DNA of 64,000 bases. Source: Neorhizobium huautlense. Lineage in GTDB: Bacteria > Pseudomonadota > Alphaproteobacteria > Rhizobiales > Rhizobiaceae. The notes under the pieces were generated by a model. That model was given only the letters and a program-made list of their open reading frames with translations. It was not told the DNA's origin and searched no databases. The stretch lies in contig NZ_JAUSRF010000008.1 of assembly GCF_030811685.1 (NCBI RefSeq), forward strand, positions 175,003 through 239,002. The letters are read 5' to 3'. A program made the translations under genes and the position numbers. Positions 12,588-23,554 of the stretch are shown here, in pieces (position 1 is the stretch's first letter; the number at the start of each line of letters is the position of its first letter).

Positions 12588-13115
12588 ATGGCGACTGACG
12601 CGAAGATTTGGCGCGAGAGCGGGTTTGTCGACAGTGATCCATGGGTGATCGAGACCGATGAGGTGAAGGCGGGCGAGGGGCAAAAGGTTCTGCTGCCGCT
12701 CGACGCCCTGATCGCTCGTGCTGAGGAGAGCAACGATGTCGGCCTTGGCGTTGTGCTGTATCCCGCCGATGATGTGACGAAGCTGGAGCCGTATCTTTCT
12801 CGGCTGGAGATCGTGGCTGTGACGTTTCCGGCGTTCAGTGATGGGCGAGCGTTTTCGCAGGCCTCCTTGTTGCGCGACCGGCTCGCCTATCGCAACGAGT
12901 TGCGCGCCGTGGGTGATGTGCTGATCGACCAGGTGCCGCTGATGTTGCGGGTGGGGATCGACACGGTTTCCGTGACCAATGCGACGGCGATCAGGCGGCT
13001 TTCGGAAGGGCGTCTGCCGGGGATTTCCGAACATTACCAGCCGGCGGTGAAGGCAGCGGAAGCCGGGCAGGGGTATAGCTGGCGCCGCCGTGCGCTGACT
13101 GCGGAGCAGGCGTGA
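12588..13115 (+). CDS. DUF934 protein associated with sulfite reduction
   Basis: A 175-residue protein of the DUF934 family, often annotated as a probable oxidoreductase of sulfite reduction because it follows cysI or cysH. The core has VVLYPADDVTKLEPYLSRLEIVAVTFPAFSDGRAFSQASLLRDRL, with the typical FPAFxDGR motif. It has no signal peptide. It starts three bases after the cysI stop, so the two are cotranslated. Its biochemical role is not known to me. cysH and cysDN are not in this window. Confidence 0.88.
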   Translation: MATDAKIWRESGFVDSDPWVIETDEVKAGEGQKVLLPLDALIARAEESNDVGLGVVLYPADDVTKLEPYLSRLEIVAVTFPAFSDGRAFSQASLLRDRLAYRNELRAVGDVLIDQVPLMLRVGIDTVSVTNATAIRRLSEGRLPGISEHYQPAVKAAEAGQGYSWRRRALTAEQA

Positions 13116-13240
13116 CAAGCTGACGGCTTTGAAACCTGATCGTTTTGGTATAATTCCGAGAGTGATGAATGTGCCCCGCTTGTCGGGTGGGGTTGGAGGC
13201 GGCGCTTTGGTGCCGCGAAACGAAGACGAACGAGACCGGT

Positions 13241-14053
13241 ATGAACGCTCCCACCAAGCCCGAAGAATTCGCGCCAAAAATCCCGGACGGCGTGTTTGCC
13301 GAGACCGTGCTGTCGGTCGAGCATTATACCGACCACCTGTTCCGTTTCCGCATGACGCGTCCGGCCGGTTACCGTTTCCGTTCGGGCGAGTTTGCGATGA
13401 TCGGCCTGATGGTGGGCGACAAGCCGATCTACCGCGCCTATTCGATCGCCAGCCCTTCCTGGGACGAGGAACTGGAATTCTTTTCCATCAAGGTGCCGGA
13501 TGGTCCGCTGACCTCGCATCTCCAGAAAATCAAGCCGGGCGATACGGTGCTGATGCGCAAGAAGCCGACCGGCACGCTGGTTCTCGATGCGCTGACCCCC
13601 GGCAAGCGGCTCTACATGTTTTCGACCGGCACCGGGATTGCGCCGTTTGCCAGCCTGATCCGCGACCCCGAAACCTATGAAAAATTCGAGGAAGTCATCC
13701 TCACCCATACCTGCCGCGAAGTGGCGGAGCTGAAGTATGGGTTTGATTTGGTGGAAGAGATCAAGAACCACGAATTTTTGTCGGAAATCGTCGGCGACAA
13801 GCTGAAACTGTATTCCACCGTGACCCGCGAGGACTACCCGTTCCAGGGCCGTATCACCGACCTGATCGACAATGGCAAGCTGTTTGCCGATCTCGGCGTG
13901 CCGGGGCTCGATCCGGCCGTGGATCGCGGCATGATCTGCGGTTCGGCGGCGATGCTGAAGGATACCAAGGAGCGGCTGGAACGCGCAGGCCTGACCGAAG
14001 GCGCCAACAACAAGCCGAGCGAGTTCGTCATTGAACGGGCGTTTGTTGGCTGA
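13241..14053 (+). CDS. fpr: Ferredoxin-NADP+ reductase
   Basis: A 270-residue FAD reductase of the bacterial subclass. FAD binding is by RAYSIASPSW, NADP binding by STGTGIAPFASLIRDPETY, and the C-terminus EFVIERAFVG matches this subclass. It moves electrons between NADPH and ferredoxin or flavodoxin, for oxidative-stress defence or for ferredoxin-dependent enzymes. ATG 13241 is preferred because MNAPTKPEEFAPK is the family N-terminus; an in-frame ATG 72 bases upstream would add a non-conserved stretch. It is 125 bases from the DUF934 gene with a CCCC-rich hairpin sequence between, so it may have its own promoter. A hairpin terminator candidate follows. Confidence 0.93.
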   Translation: MNAPTKPEEFAPKIPDGVFAETVLSVEHYTDHLFRFRMTRPAGYRFRSGEFAMIGLMVGDKPIYRAYSIASPSWDEELEFFSIKVPDGPLTSHLQKIKPGDTVLMRKKPTGTLVLDALTPGKRLYMFSTGTGIAPFASLIRDPETYEKFEEVILTHTCREVAELKYGFDLVEEIKNHEFLSEIVGDKLKLYSTVTREDYPFQGRITDLIDNGKLFADLGVPGLDPAVDRGMICGSAAMLKDTKERLERAGLTEGANNKPSEFVIERAFVG

Positions 14054-14073
14054 TTGCCGGCAGGTTCGCAGCG

Positions 14074-14115
14074 GGCAATCGCTTTTTTAGAGCGATTGCC
14101 GCGAAACGCGTTTTT
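14074..14115 (+). terminator. Terminator candidate after fpr
   Basis: GGCAATCGC (14074-14082) pairs perfectly with GCGATTGCC (14092-14100); a second short CGCG-AAA-CGCG hairpin follows and runs into TTTTT at 14111-14115. It lies 21 bases after the fpr stop. Confidence 0.55.
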
Positions 14116-14168
14116 GGCCCGAACAAAGAGCCGGGCGATGCCCATGGCCTCGACGCTTTTGCCCACCT

Positions 14169-14681
14169 TCACAACACCCTGATCAGCGGGACCGTCGTCT
14201 CGGCGGTCTCGAATTCCAGCTCCGACCAATCCACCGCCTGGCGGGCGACCGACACTGGCGCCAGAGCGGGCAGTGGTGCGGGCACCGGCACGGGCTTGGC
14301 CGGACGTGGCGCCATTTCCAGGGCGCGCTTGCGCCGCCATTCGGTAAACCGGCCACGGTTGGCCTTTCCCAACAGACGGTAGAGGATGTCGATTGACAGT
14401 TCGCGCACCTCTTTGGTGACGGAAGAGGTGCCGTGCGGCAGTGTGAGCAACCTCCATCGGCTGGCGACATGTTCGGTATCGGCGCGCAGCTCCTCGAAGA
14501 TCGCGTACTGGCTGGCGTTGAGGTTGTTGAGGCAGCAGGGCTCTTTGCTGGCTGCGAAATGATACCAGCAGCGGCCGTTGCGCCGGCATCGGCGACGGCG
14601 GCAGATCATGTGCGGCAGCGCCAGCATCTCGGCGACACGCCGGGCGATGGTGAGGCGGTCCTCCGGGGAAAAGTGGCTCAT
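14169..14681 (-). CDS. Hypothetical protein with Cys/Arg cluster
   Basis: A 170-residue protein I do not recognise with certainty. It starts MSHFSPEDRLTIARRVAEML (helical), then a basic cysteine-rich stretch (CRRRRCRRNGRC, followed by CC at about residue 49), which could bind metal or nucleic acid. A helical middle part ends in WRRKRALEM and is followed by a Pro/Ala-rich linker and an acidic tail. ATG 14681 is chosen since AAAGGAGAATGCCC precedes it; the frame is open further upstream but not protein-like. Proteins of this layout occur in rhizobial genomes, from memory only. Confidence 0.65.
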   Translation of the reverse strand: MSHFSPEDRLTIARRVAEMLALPHMICRRRRCRRNGRCWYHFAASKEPCCLNNLNASQYAIFEELRADTEHVASRWRLLTLPHGTSSVTKEVRELSIDILYRLLGKANRGRFTEWRRKRALEMAPRPAKPVPVPAPLPALAPVSVARQAVDWSELEFETAETTVPLIRVL

Positions 14682-15375
14682 CGGGCATTCTCCTTTCGCT
14701 GATCGGATTTCTGCTGTTGGATGATAGATGGTGTGGGCGGTCCGCAGGAAGCGCCGTTTTGCGGACAGACTCCTCCCTTGGTGCCAGTGCGTTTTTGAAA
14801 AATTTCGGCCGGGACACGGTTTGTGCCTCTGACTGAAATTATTAAATGACACGCGCCGTGTCCCGTTTCGGCGGTTTATGCCCGCGACTTCGGTTCCTCT
14901 GCGAAAGCCATCCCGGTGTTTCCACCGACTGGCGATCATGTGTGCCGCACAGGCACGCCCGGCGCGCTTCTTTCGGGCTTCAGAAATGCCGTGGCGTCTG
15001 ACCGCCAGAACATTTCCCCCGTGTCGCCGGAGGGGAACCAGTTTCCGCGAACCCGCGACATGAGGATATGCGTCTGCCCCTCATGCCGCGCGCCGGCTCC
15101 ACCTCGCCGGGACGCCTCCCGGTGTATCCGCGATGGAACGGGTGAAGCATCGCACGGCTTCGGAAGACGTGGATGAACTTCGAGTCAAGTTATTGATTTT
15201 GTTGAATCGGGGGTCTCAAGCGTCCACGCAGCATGTCTGATTGCGACGCAGATGTCGTTTTCAGGAAGTGGACGCGAGCGAAATCACGTAAATGTGATTG
15301 ATTGTCGCTTTGTGCCGGCGGTTGTGGCCGCAAATGGGCAAGGCCACGTCGCCGGACTTTGCCGGCCTGGGCGCT
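14682..15375. other. Long gene-poor intergenic region
   Basis: Almost 700 bases with no convincing gene. Short open frames exist on the + strand (for example 14916-15176), but their compositions (many Cys, Arg, Pro) look like noise. Two structures stand out: a 10-base inverted repeat at 14810-14865 and a short symmetrical box AATCAC-N6-GTGATT at 15282-15299. The promoter of the leftward gene ending at 14169 must lie at the left edge. The sequence could hold a small RNA or the remains of a decayed gene. Confidence 0.5.
14810..14865. repeat. Inverted repeat with 10-base arms
   Basis: CGGGACACGG (14810-14819) and CCGTGTCCCG (14856-14865) are perfect inverted copies around an AT-rich 36-base interior. 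It could be a protein-binding site, an RNA stem or the ends of a tiny element. It lies about 130 bases upstream of the leftward gene starting at 14681. Confidence 0.5.
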
Positions 15376-15591
15376 TCAGCGCGCCGGGGCGGGCGCCGGC
15401 ACCGGTGGCGCGGAAAGTTTGGACGAGACCAGTTCGACACTGCCGCGCACATGGATCGTCACCGGCTTGCCGCCGCTGCCGGCCACGGCCAGCGCGATCA
15501 CCGAAACGTCTTCCTCGAATGTGGTGACATAGAGGACCTGCGCCCGGTTCACGTAGATGGGCTGGTTGTGGGTGTTCTTGAAGCCGATCAT
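15376..15591 (-). CDS. Small FlbD-like hypothetical protein
   Basis: A 71-residue protein beginning MIGFKNTHNQPIYVNRAQVL. The pattern (short N-terminal strand, NxxPIYVN, VxYVTT..., GKPVTIHV, VELVSSKL) resembles the small beta-rich FlbD/swarming-motility fold of about 60-70 residues, though no flagellar genes are nearby and the middle ALAVAGSGG differs. It ends in an Ala/Pro tail. ATG 15591 is preferred to an upstream in-frame ATG at 15633 because the family-like sequence begins here and AAGGAGACCCGCC precedes it. Function unknown. Confidence 0.6.
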   Translation of the reverse strand: MIGFKNTHNQPIYVNRAQVLYVTTFEEDVSVIALAVAGSGGKPVTIHVRGSVELVSSKLSAPPVPAPAPAR

Positions 15592-15700
15592 CGTGGCGGG
15601 TCTCCTTGCAGTGTGGTGAAGGAGATATGGCATGCGGTGGGTTTATGGAGGGTGAATCTACGGGTGAGGAAGGGTCGGAGTTCGCGAGGTTGTTTATGTG

Positions 15701-15734
15701 CTTCTTTCCTGCCGATTTAATGGCAGGAAAGAAG
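15701..15734. terminator. Strong hairpin after the OLD-like gene
   Basis: CTTCTTTCCTGCC (15701-15713) and GGCAGGAAAGAAG (15722-15734) pair perfectly over 13 bases with an eight-base loop. It is 20 bases past the stop of the leftward gene 15755-17419. There is no clear T-tract on that strand, so termination is probable but not certain. Confidence 0.55.
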
Positions 15735-15754
15735 ATAAGGGGCCACCGTTCTGC

Positions 15755-17419
15755 CTAGTCAGGCAAACTCTCCAGCATCTCGTTGAGTTCTTTCATGAGA
15801 TTCGCGCTAGGCAATGTATTCAAATTTTCTCTGCGACCGAATAACTCGTGCGAGGCTTCGTTGACGGCTGACATGAGTAATTTGCCAAGTATCGTAGCTT
15901 CCGTCGGTGGGGTGCTGTCCGGCCAAAGATTCCCTGTTGCAGGCCCGCCTCCGTCCTTCCAGTATCGTTGAATGGCCTCGCGCCTCTTTTCTGAGAACTT
16001 TTTCCTTAGCTTATCCTCGATTCCAGATATCACAGAGCCAATTTTTTGCTTGGCATCTTCCTCGCTGACAAGATAGGTCTCTGCTATATGCTTTGGTTGA
16101 ACGTAGTAGCTTTCAATATCGCTCAGTTTCGGGCAAAAAATAGTCATGCCTCTGTTGGTGTATTCTTTTCCCCATATCTCAACTTCATCGTCAGAAAGAA
16201 AATCACGGTCTCTATGGATGATTATTTTTGGAGATTTTGAGAACAAGTCCGCCATCGCTTTAATTGCAACGGCCGACGCAGCGTTTGTGACGCCGTTATA
16301 GGAGATGATCTTGATTTTTTCATCAAGATCGAGGCGTTTGATAAATCTTGATAAATTCTCTTTTCCCTTGTCTTCTGTGCAAATTATTATTTCGGCTCCG
16401 GATGAGTCTATTTGGTCTAGTGCGCCAAGGTCGAGCAAAATCTGTGTGAGATCGTCTTTGTCCTGTGTCTCTACTCTTCCATTGCGCAGCCATATGAGTT
16501 TTGTGCCGTCTCTGGCTGCGCTCACCAAATGGCGGCTATGGGTGGAGACTATGATGTTGCAGTCATATCTATCGACGATTTTTGCTAAGGCGTCAGCAAG
16601 TAGGGATTGCCGGGATGGGTGGAGGTGACTATCTGGTTCGTCGACCAGAAGCAGTTTTGGATTAAATAGGATTGCATAAGATATGATCTGCGTGATTTGA
16701 ATCACGCCTGTGCCACAGAGGTCGACGGGCACGAATGGTTGATCCCCGAGGGCGATCTTTACGTCAACGTAGAGGTCTCGGTTCGGATCGAATTCTATTC
16801 GGAATTTTGTTGGTCCTATAACATCAAATAGAAGATCCTCAAGTTCTTCAATTTTTCCTTTTTCGCTGATGAGGCGAATAATATTTCGAAAAACGAAATT
16901 TGCATCTCCCCCCGCTGCTCTTTTGAATACAGAGGCGTATCCCTGCATTTCTTCACGGTGAGGAATCCCGGCCAATCCAGGGACGTAAACGCTAAATAGA
17001 CTTTTTGAATCTGATATATATTGCCCAAATCCTGGGGATACGCCTGATCTATCGACGCCAATATTATGGTAATTTCGGGCTTTGTATATTTCCACCTTGT
17101 AGCTTGCATCGGCGCCGTCGGTCGTGCTTCCGAAAAACTCAATCGTTCCTCTGGAGCCTTCCTTCCTGTTTTCGTAAGGGCCAGAATTACCTAGAGTTTG
17201 GAACTCTGCTGTCGGGGAATATCTTAAGCTGGATTCAGCGATTACTTGCTGCTGTAGTTCTGATGATATCTGAGCGCAACTAACAGCCATGTGTATTGCC
17301 TGCAACACACTGCTTTTGCCGGAATTGTTGCCTCCGACGAGGTATGTAATTTTCCCAAGGTGAATTTCAGTTTCCTGCACCCTTTTGAAATTATTTATTT
17401 TTACGCTTTTTATTTGCAT
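15755..17419 (-). CDS. OLD-like AAA ATPase with C-terminal Toprim-type nuclease domain
   Basis: A 554-residue protein. The N-terminal SMC/ABC-type ATPase has Walker A GGNNSGKSS (29-37), a signature-like CGTGVIQITQI (235-245), Walker B LLLVDEPDSHLHPSRQ (256-271) and H-loop STHSRH (292-297). The C-terminal half resembles a Toprim/DUF4435-type metal site: CTEDKGKE (347-354) and HRDRD (402-406). Overcoming-lysogenization-defect (OLD) and GajA proteins share this design and act in phage defence; the specific role here is inferred. AT-richer than its neighbours, it lies beside the duplicated uvrB tail, suggesting acquisition. No partner helicase gene is adjacent. ATG 17419 follows AGAGAGGCGATCA. 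Confidence 0.82.
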   Translation of the reverse strand: MQIKSVKINNFKRVQETEIHLGKITYLVGGNNSGKSSVLQAIHMAVSCAQISSELQQQVIAESSLRYSPTAEFQTLGNSGPYENRKEGSRGTIEFFGSTTDGADASYKVEIYKARNYHNIGVDRSGVSPGFGQYISDSKSLFSVYVPGLAGIPHREEMQGYASVFKRAAGGDANFVFRNIIRLISEKGKIEELEDLLFDVIGPTKFRIEFDPNRDLYVDVKIALGDQPFVPVDLCGTGVIQITQIISYAILFNPKLLLVDEPDSHLHPSRQSLLADALAKIVDRYDCNIIVSTHSRHLVSAARDGTKLIWLRNGRVETQDKDDLTQILLDLGALDQIDSSGAEIIICTEDKGKENLSRFIKRLDLDEKIKIISYNGVTNAASAVAIKAMADLFSKSPKIIIHRDRDFLSDDEVEIWGKEYTNRGMTIFCPKLSDIESYYVQPKHIAETYLVSEEDAKQKIGSVISGIEDKLRKKFSEKRREAIQRYWKDGGGPATGNLWPDSTPPTEATILGKLLMSAVNEASHELFGRRENLNTLPSANLMKELNEMLESLPD

Positions 17420-17590
17420 TGATCGCCTCTCTTTTCGATAGGCGTAATCAGATTTTTGTAGATGTGCAACCTATGAGATATGAGGGGTGATTCAGACGCG
17501 CATTGTAATCTTTATTTTGCGCGCACGCCGACCAAAGCGGGGCCATGACATGAGGATTTGCAAACGAAGTAAGCGTTAGGCGCAAGTCTA

Positions 17591-17762
17591 TCGTCCCGGC
17601 CGTCCCGTCTTGCCCTTCGTCCGCCGCTTCTGCTGCTTTGGGTCGCCTGCATCCTCATAACTCCCCGCGCCGACCTTGCCGCGCACCAGCGGGCGAACGT
17701 CGTCCTTGTCGGCGCGTTGCGGCTGGCCTTCCATCAGCGGCGAAAAACGCTTGCCGGGTTCG
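17591..17762 (-). pseudogene. Second copy of the uvrB 3' coding tail
   Basis: This 172-base segment repeats 18219-18390, the last 57 codons of uvrB before its stop, with no insertion or deletion. I count 14 mismatches (about 92% identity). In the uvrB frame 12 are synonymous and the other two fall in a single codon (Ala to Pro), so both copies evolved as coding sequence. Copy 1 ends at its own TAG (17588-17590). It has no start and no body of uvrB. The end of the membrane-protein gene (stop at 17734-17736) runs into it in a different frame. See the finding on uvrB insertion. Confidence 0.88.
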
Positions 17763-18215
17763 TTGAACGCAGCAGCCAAACATAGATGCCGGTCCAGAGC
17801 ACGGTGAGAGGGATTGAAAGCCCTATGGCCATGAAGGTAATCATACCAGCCATAGGATTGCCCGTGTTCAGTTGCGACGCGATGAGTGCCTGTAGCAAGC
17901 CAACGGACGTGCAACTGATGGCCAGAAGAAGGCCAAGCCATGGACGAGTCAGCCGTTCGCCAATGATGGCATGAACGGCGAGACCTGCAAGCAAGGGCAA
18001 CAGCATGATCAGGCCATAGAACATGCTTCCGCCCAACACCCATAGCGGGATGTCTGTCGGATGCGTCGCGGCCAGCCCGCCGGAAATGATGCCGACGAAG
18101 ATGGAAAGCAGGAGGGCGATCAGATTGACGTAAAGCAGGGCCAGCAGCGCCTTGCCGAGGTTGAGCCTTGGCCCGCGTGCGGGCGGTGGTGCCGGAACAG
18201 GCGTATTGCCCAACT

Positions 18216-18219
<4 letters not shown>
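17734..18219 (-). CDS. Small multi-pass membrane protein coupled to uvrB
   Basis: A 161-residue protein with a Pro-rich N-terminus ([16 protein letters not shown]) and four hydrophobic segments near residues 24-48, 60-85, 92-115 and 122-150. I do not recognise a family. The GTG start overlaps the uvrB TGA stop (GTGA), so translation is coupled to uvrB. The last ten or so codons ([10 protein letters not shown]) lie in the duplicated uvrB tail, read in another frame, so the C-terminus was probably created or altered by the insertion. Its link to DNA repair is only positional. Confidence 0.65.
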
Positions 18220-21164
<2,945 letters not shown>

Positions 21165-21253
21165 GCCGCGAATATGGAGTGCGTTTTCTCCATTGTGAAG
21201 GGGGCAGGCTCACAAAACCAGTACAAAAGGGAAACGACGGCAGTGCCGTTTCC

Positions 21254-23335
21254 TCAGTTTTTGCTGTTGGCGCTGCGTTTGAAATCCACCTGTTGCGTGT
21301 TGGACGGGCGCTCGGCGATCCAGTGGTCGAGGCGTTCCGGCGGCATCGGTCGGGCGAAGAAATAGCCCTGCGCCGTGTGGCAGCCGAGTTCCTGCAATGC
21401 GGCGGCATCTTCCGGCGTTTCCACGCCTTCGACGAGGACGTCTATCGACAGCGACTGGCCGAGGCCGACAAGGGCGGAGACGATGTTCTGGCTCTGGCGG
21501 CTGGAGGTGACGGCGGCGGCGATGCCACGGTCGATCTTCAGGCGATCCACCTTCAGGCCGGTGAGATAGGTGAGCGACGAGTGGCCGGCGCCAAAATCGT
21601 CGACAGCGAGCTTGTAACCGGACGAGGCGATGCGGGCCAGCTGGTCGCCGATCATGTCGGTATCGAGCAAGGCTTCCTCGGTGATCTCGATTTCCAGCAT
21701 GGCCGGATCGACGCCGTGGCGCTTGACAATGCTGTCGATGAGATCGACGACGGAATAGACCGAAAGTTCGCGCGGCGACACGTTGATGGAGACGGTGGCG
21801 TGCGGCAGGCCCATCTCGGGCAGGCGTTTCAGCAGGCGGCAGGCTGCCTCGGCAATCGTGCCGGTCAGCTTGTCGGACTGGTGTGTGGCCAAAGCGGCAT
21901 GGACGATATCCGGCGGCGCGATGGCGCCGAGCTGCGGATGATGCCAGCGCACCAGCGCCTCGAAGCCGATAATGCCGCTTTCATTCAGCATGACCTGCGG
22001 CTGGAACCAGGCCTCGACCGCACCGCTCAGGATGGCGGCGCCGAGATCCTGCTCGATCTGGTGGCGGCGGGTGGCGGCGATGCGGAAATCCGGGTGGAAT
22101 TCGCACCAGCGGCCACGACCGCTGTCCTTGGCGCGATACAGTGCCATGTCGGCGCAGATGAACAGTTCCTCGGCATTGGCGGCGTGATCCGGATAGATCG
22201 CCAGGCCGATGGATGTGCCGACGATGCAGGACTGTTCGGCGAAGGCGATGGGCGCATGGCTGCGCTCCAGCATGGATTCGCATTGGCGGCGGGCGCGTTC
22301 GGCGGCATCCGGGCCGGTATAAACGACCGCGAACTCGTCGCCGCCCAGACGGGCCAACACGTCGGCGCCCTCGATGGACTGGCGCATGCGGTCGGAAATG
22401 TAGACGAGAAGGCTGTCGCCGACGCTGTGGCCGAGCGTGTCGTTGATCAGCTTGAAGCCGTCGAGATCGACGACCAGCAAGGCCATCTGGTTGCCCTTGT
22501 CGGTATCGCAATCGGCAATGCCGGCGGCGAGCGCCTCGTTGAAGGCATTGCGATTGGCAAGGCCGGTCAGCGGGTCGCACTTGGCCAGATGTTCCAGCCG
22601 CGCATTGGTGTCCAGAATTTCGCTATTGGCCTTGGAGAGCGATTCCGCCAGCGCATCCGCCTGAACCTTTGCCCGCGTGTTGCTGGCAAACGTGGCTTCC
22701 GACTGCTTGCTGCCGCGGTAAAGCAGCAGGGTAAGGGCCGTGACGCACAGTGCCAGCATCAGGCCATGCAGGCCCTGCGACATCAGCGATACGATGACCG
22801 CGGTGTGCACGGGAATGGCAAAGGCCAGTGGTGCAAGGCTGTTGCCGACACCCATCAAGACGGTCGCGGCGGCGATGCCGAGCATCATCAGGTAAAGGCC
22901 GCCATCGACGCTGGTGGCATCGAAACTTTCGAAGATGAAGGGCAGGGCTGCCCATGTACAGCCGGTGATCAGCTTGCCGGTGGCAAGGTGGCTAAGCGTC
23001 TTTTCCGGCTCCGTGTTCGGCAAGTTGCGCCGCATCATCGCGGCTGTGAGGATACCACGCACAACCAGCGTCAACAGGAGCACCGCCAGCCACCAGGGCG
23101 CCAGCGTATCTGTGCCGTGCCCGACCGTGGAAACGGCATAGGCACAGCCGGCGATGACCGCATTGGTGGCCAGCATATAGTACATTCGGTCGATGACCGA
23201 GGCTGCCTGCGCCTTTGCGATCTCCGACTTGATGCGGATTTCATTCTCGTCAGTCAGGAAGCGGCTTGGCATCCAGAATGTCTCGTCCCGTTTCAGCTTG
23301 CGCGGAATATGCGCATGCTCCCGTGAAAAAAACAT
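21254..23335 (-). CDS. Membrane-bound GGDEF-EAL cyclic-di-GMP protein
   Basis: A 693-residue protein. The N-terminal half has about five or six membrane segments (residues 45-225), then a short coiled region, a GGDEF domain (about 250-415) with intact RLGGDEFA active site, and an EAL domain (about 425-680) with FEALVRWHHP, EITEEAL and DDFGAGHSS. Both synthase and phosphodiesterase sites look complete, so net activity on c-di-GMP cannot be predicted. ATG 23335 (MFFSREHAH) is chosen; TTG 23347 and GTG 23344 are in frame upstream. It has its own intergenic region of 219 bases shared with the divergent DUF1800 gene. Confidence 0.9.
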   Translation of the reverse strand: MFFSREHAHIPRKLKRDETFWMPSRFLTDENEIRIKSEIAKAQAASVIDRMYYMLATNAVIAGCAYAVSTVGHGTDTLAPWWLAVLLLTLVVRGILTAAMMRRNLPNTEPEKTLSHLATGKLITGCTWAALPFIFESFDATSVDGGLYLMMLGIAAATVLMGVGNSLAPLAFAIPVHTAVIVSLMSQGLHGLMLALCVTALTLLLYRGSKQSEATFASNTRAKVQADALAESLSKANSEILDTNARLEHLAKCDPLTGLANRNAFNEALAAGIADCDTDKGNQMALLVVDLDGFKLINDTLGHSVGDSLLVYISDRMRQSIEGADVLARLGGDEFAVVYTGPDAAERARRQCESMLERSHAPIAFAEQSCIVGTSIGLAIYPDHAANAEELFICADMALYRAKDSGRGRWCEFHPDFRIAATRRHQIEQDLGAAILSGAVEAWFQPQVMLNESGIIGFEALVRWHHPQLGAIAPPDIVHAALATHQSDKLTGTIAEAACRLLKRLPEMGLPHATVSINVSPRELSVYSVVDLIDSIVKRHGVDPAMLEIEITEEALLDTDMIGDQLARIASSGYKLAVDDFGAGHSSLTYLTGLKVDRLKIDRGIAAAVTSSRQSQNIVSALVGLGQSLSIDVLVEGVETPEDAAALQELGCHTAQGYFFARPMPPERLDHWIAERPSNTQQVDFKRSANSKN

Positions 23336-23554
23336 TAATTGCACCAATGGCTTAAAGGTGATTGGGTGTCTGGTTTATGCGGGAACCAACAAGGTTTTGC
23401 AGCGTTTATATTTGTGGTTGTGGCAGGTCCTGCCGATGCCGCCCCGATCACGCCGGATTACAAATCGTTCATGTAGGAAATTTGCCTTAATCTGTTGCCG
23501 TTTGTGTCGCAGTGCTACATCACCCCTTGTGCAAGGTTCTAAACGAGGTGCTCG

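Noticed and set aside
14916..15176. Short plus-strand open frame in the gene-poor gap
   Set aside because: No ribosome site and an atypical Cys/Arg/Pro composition.
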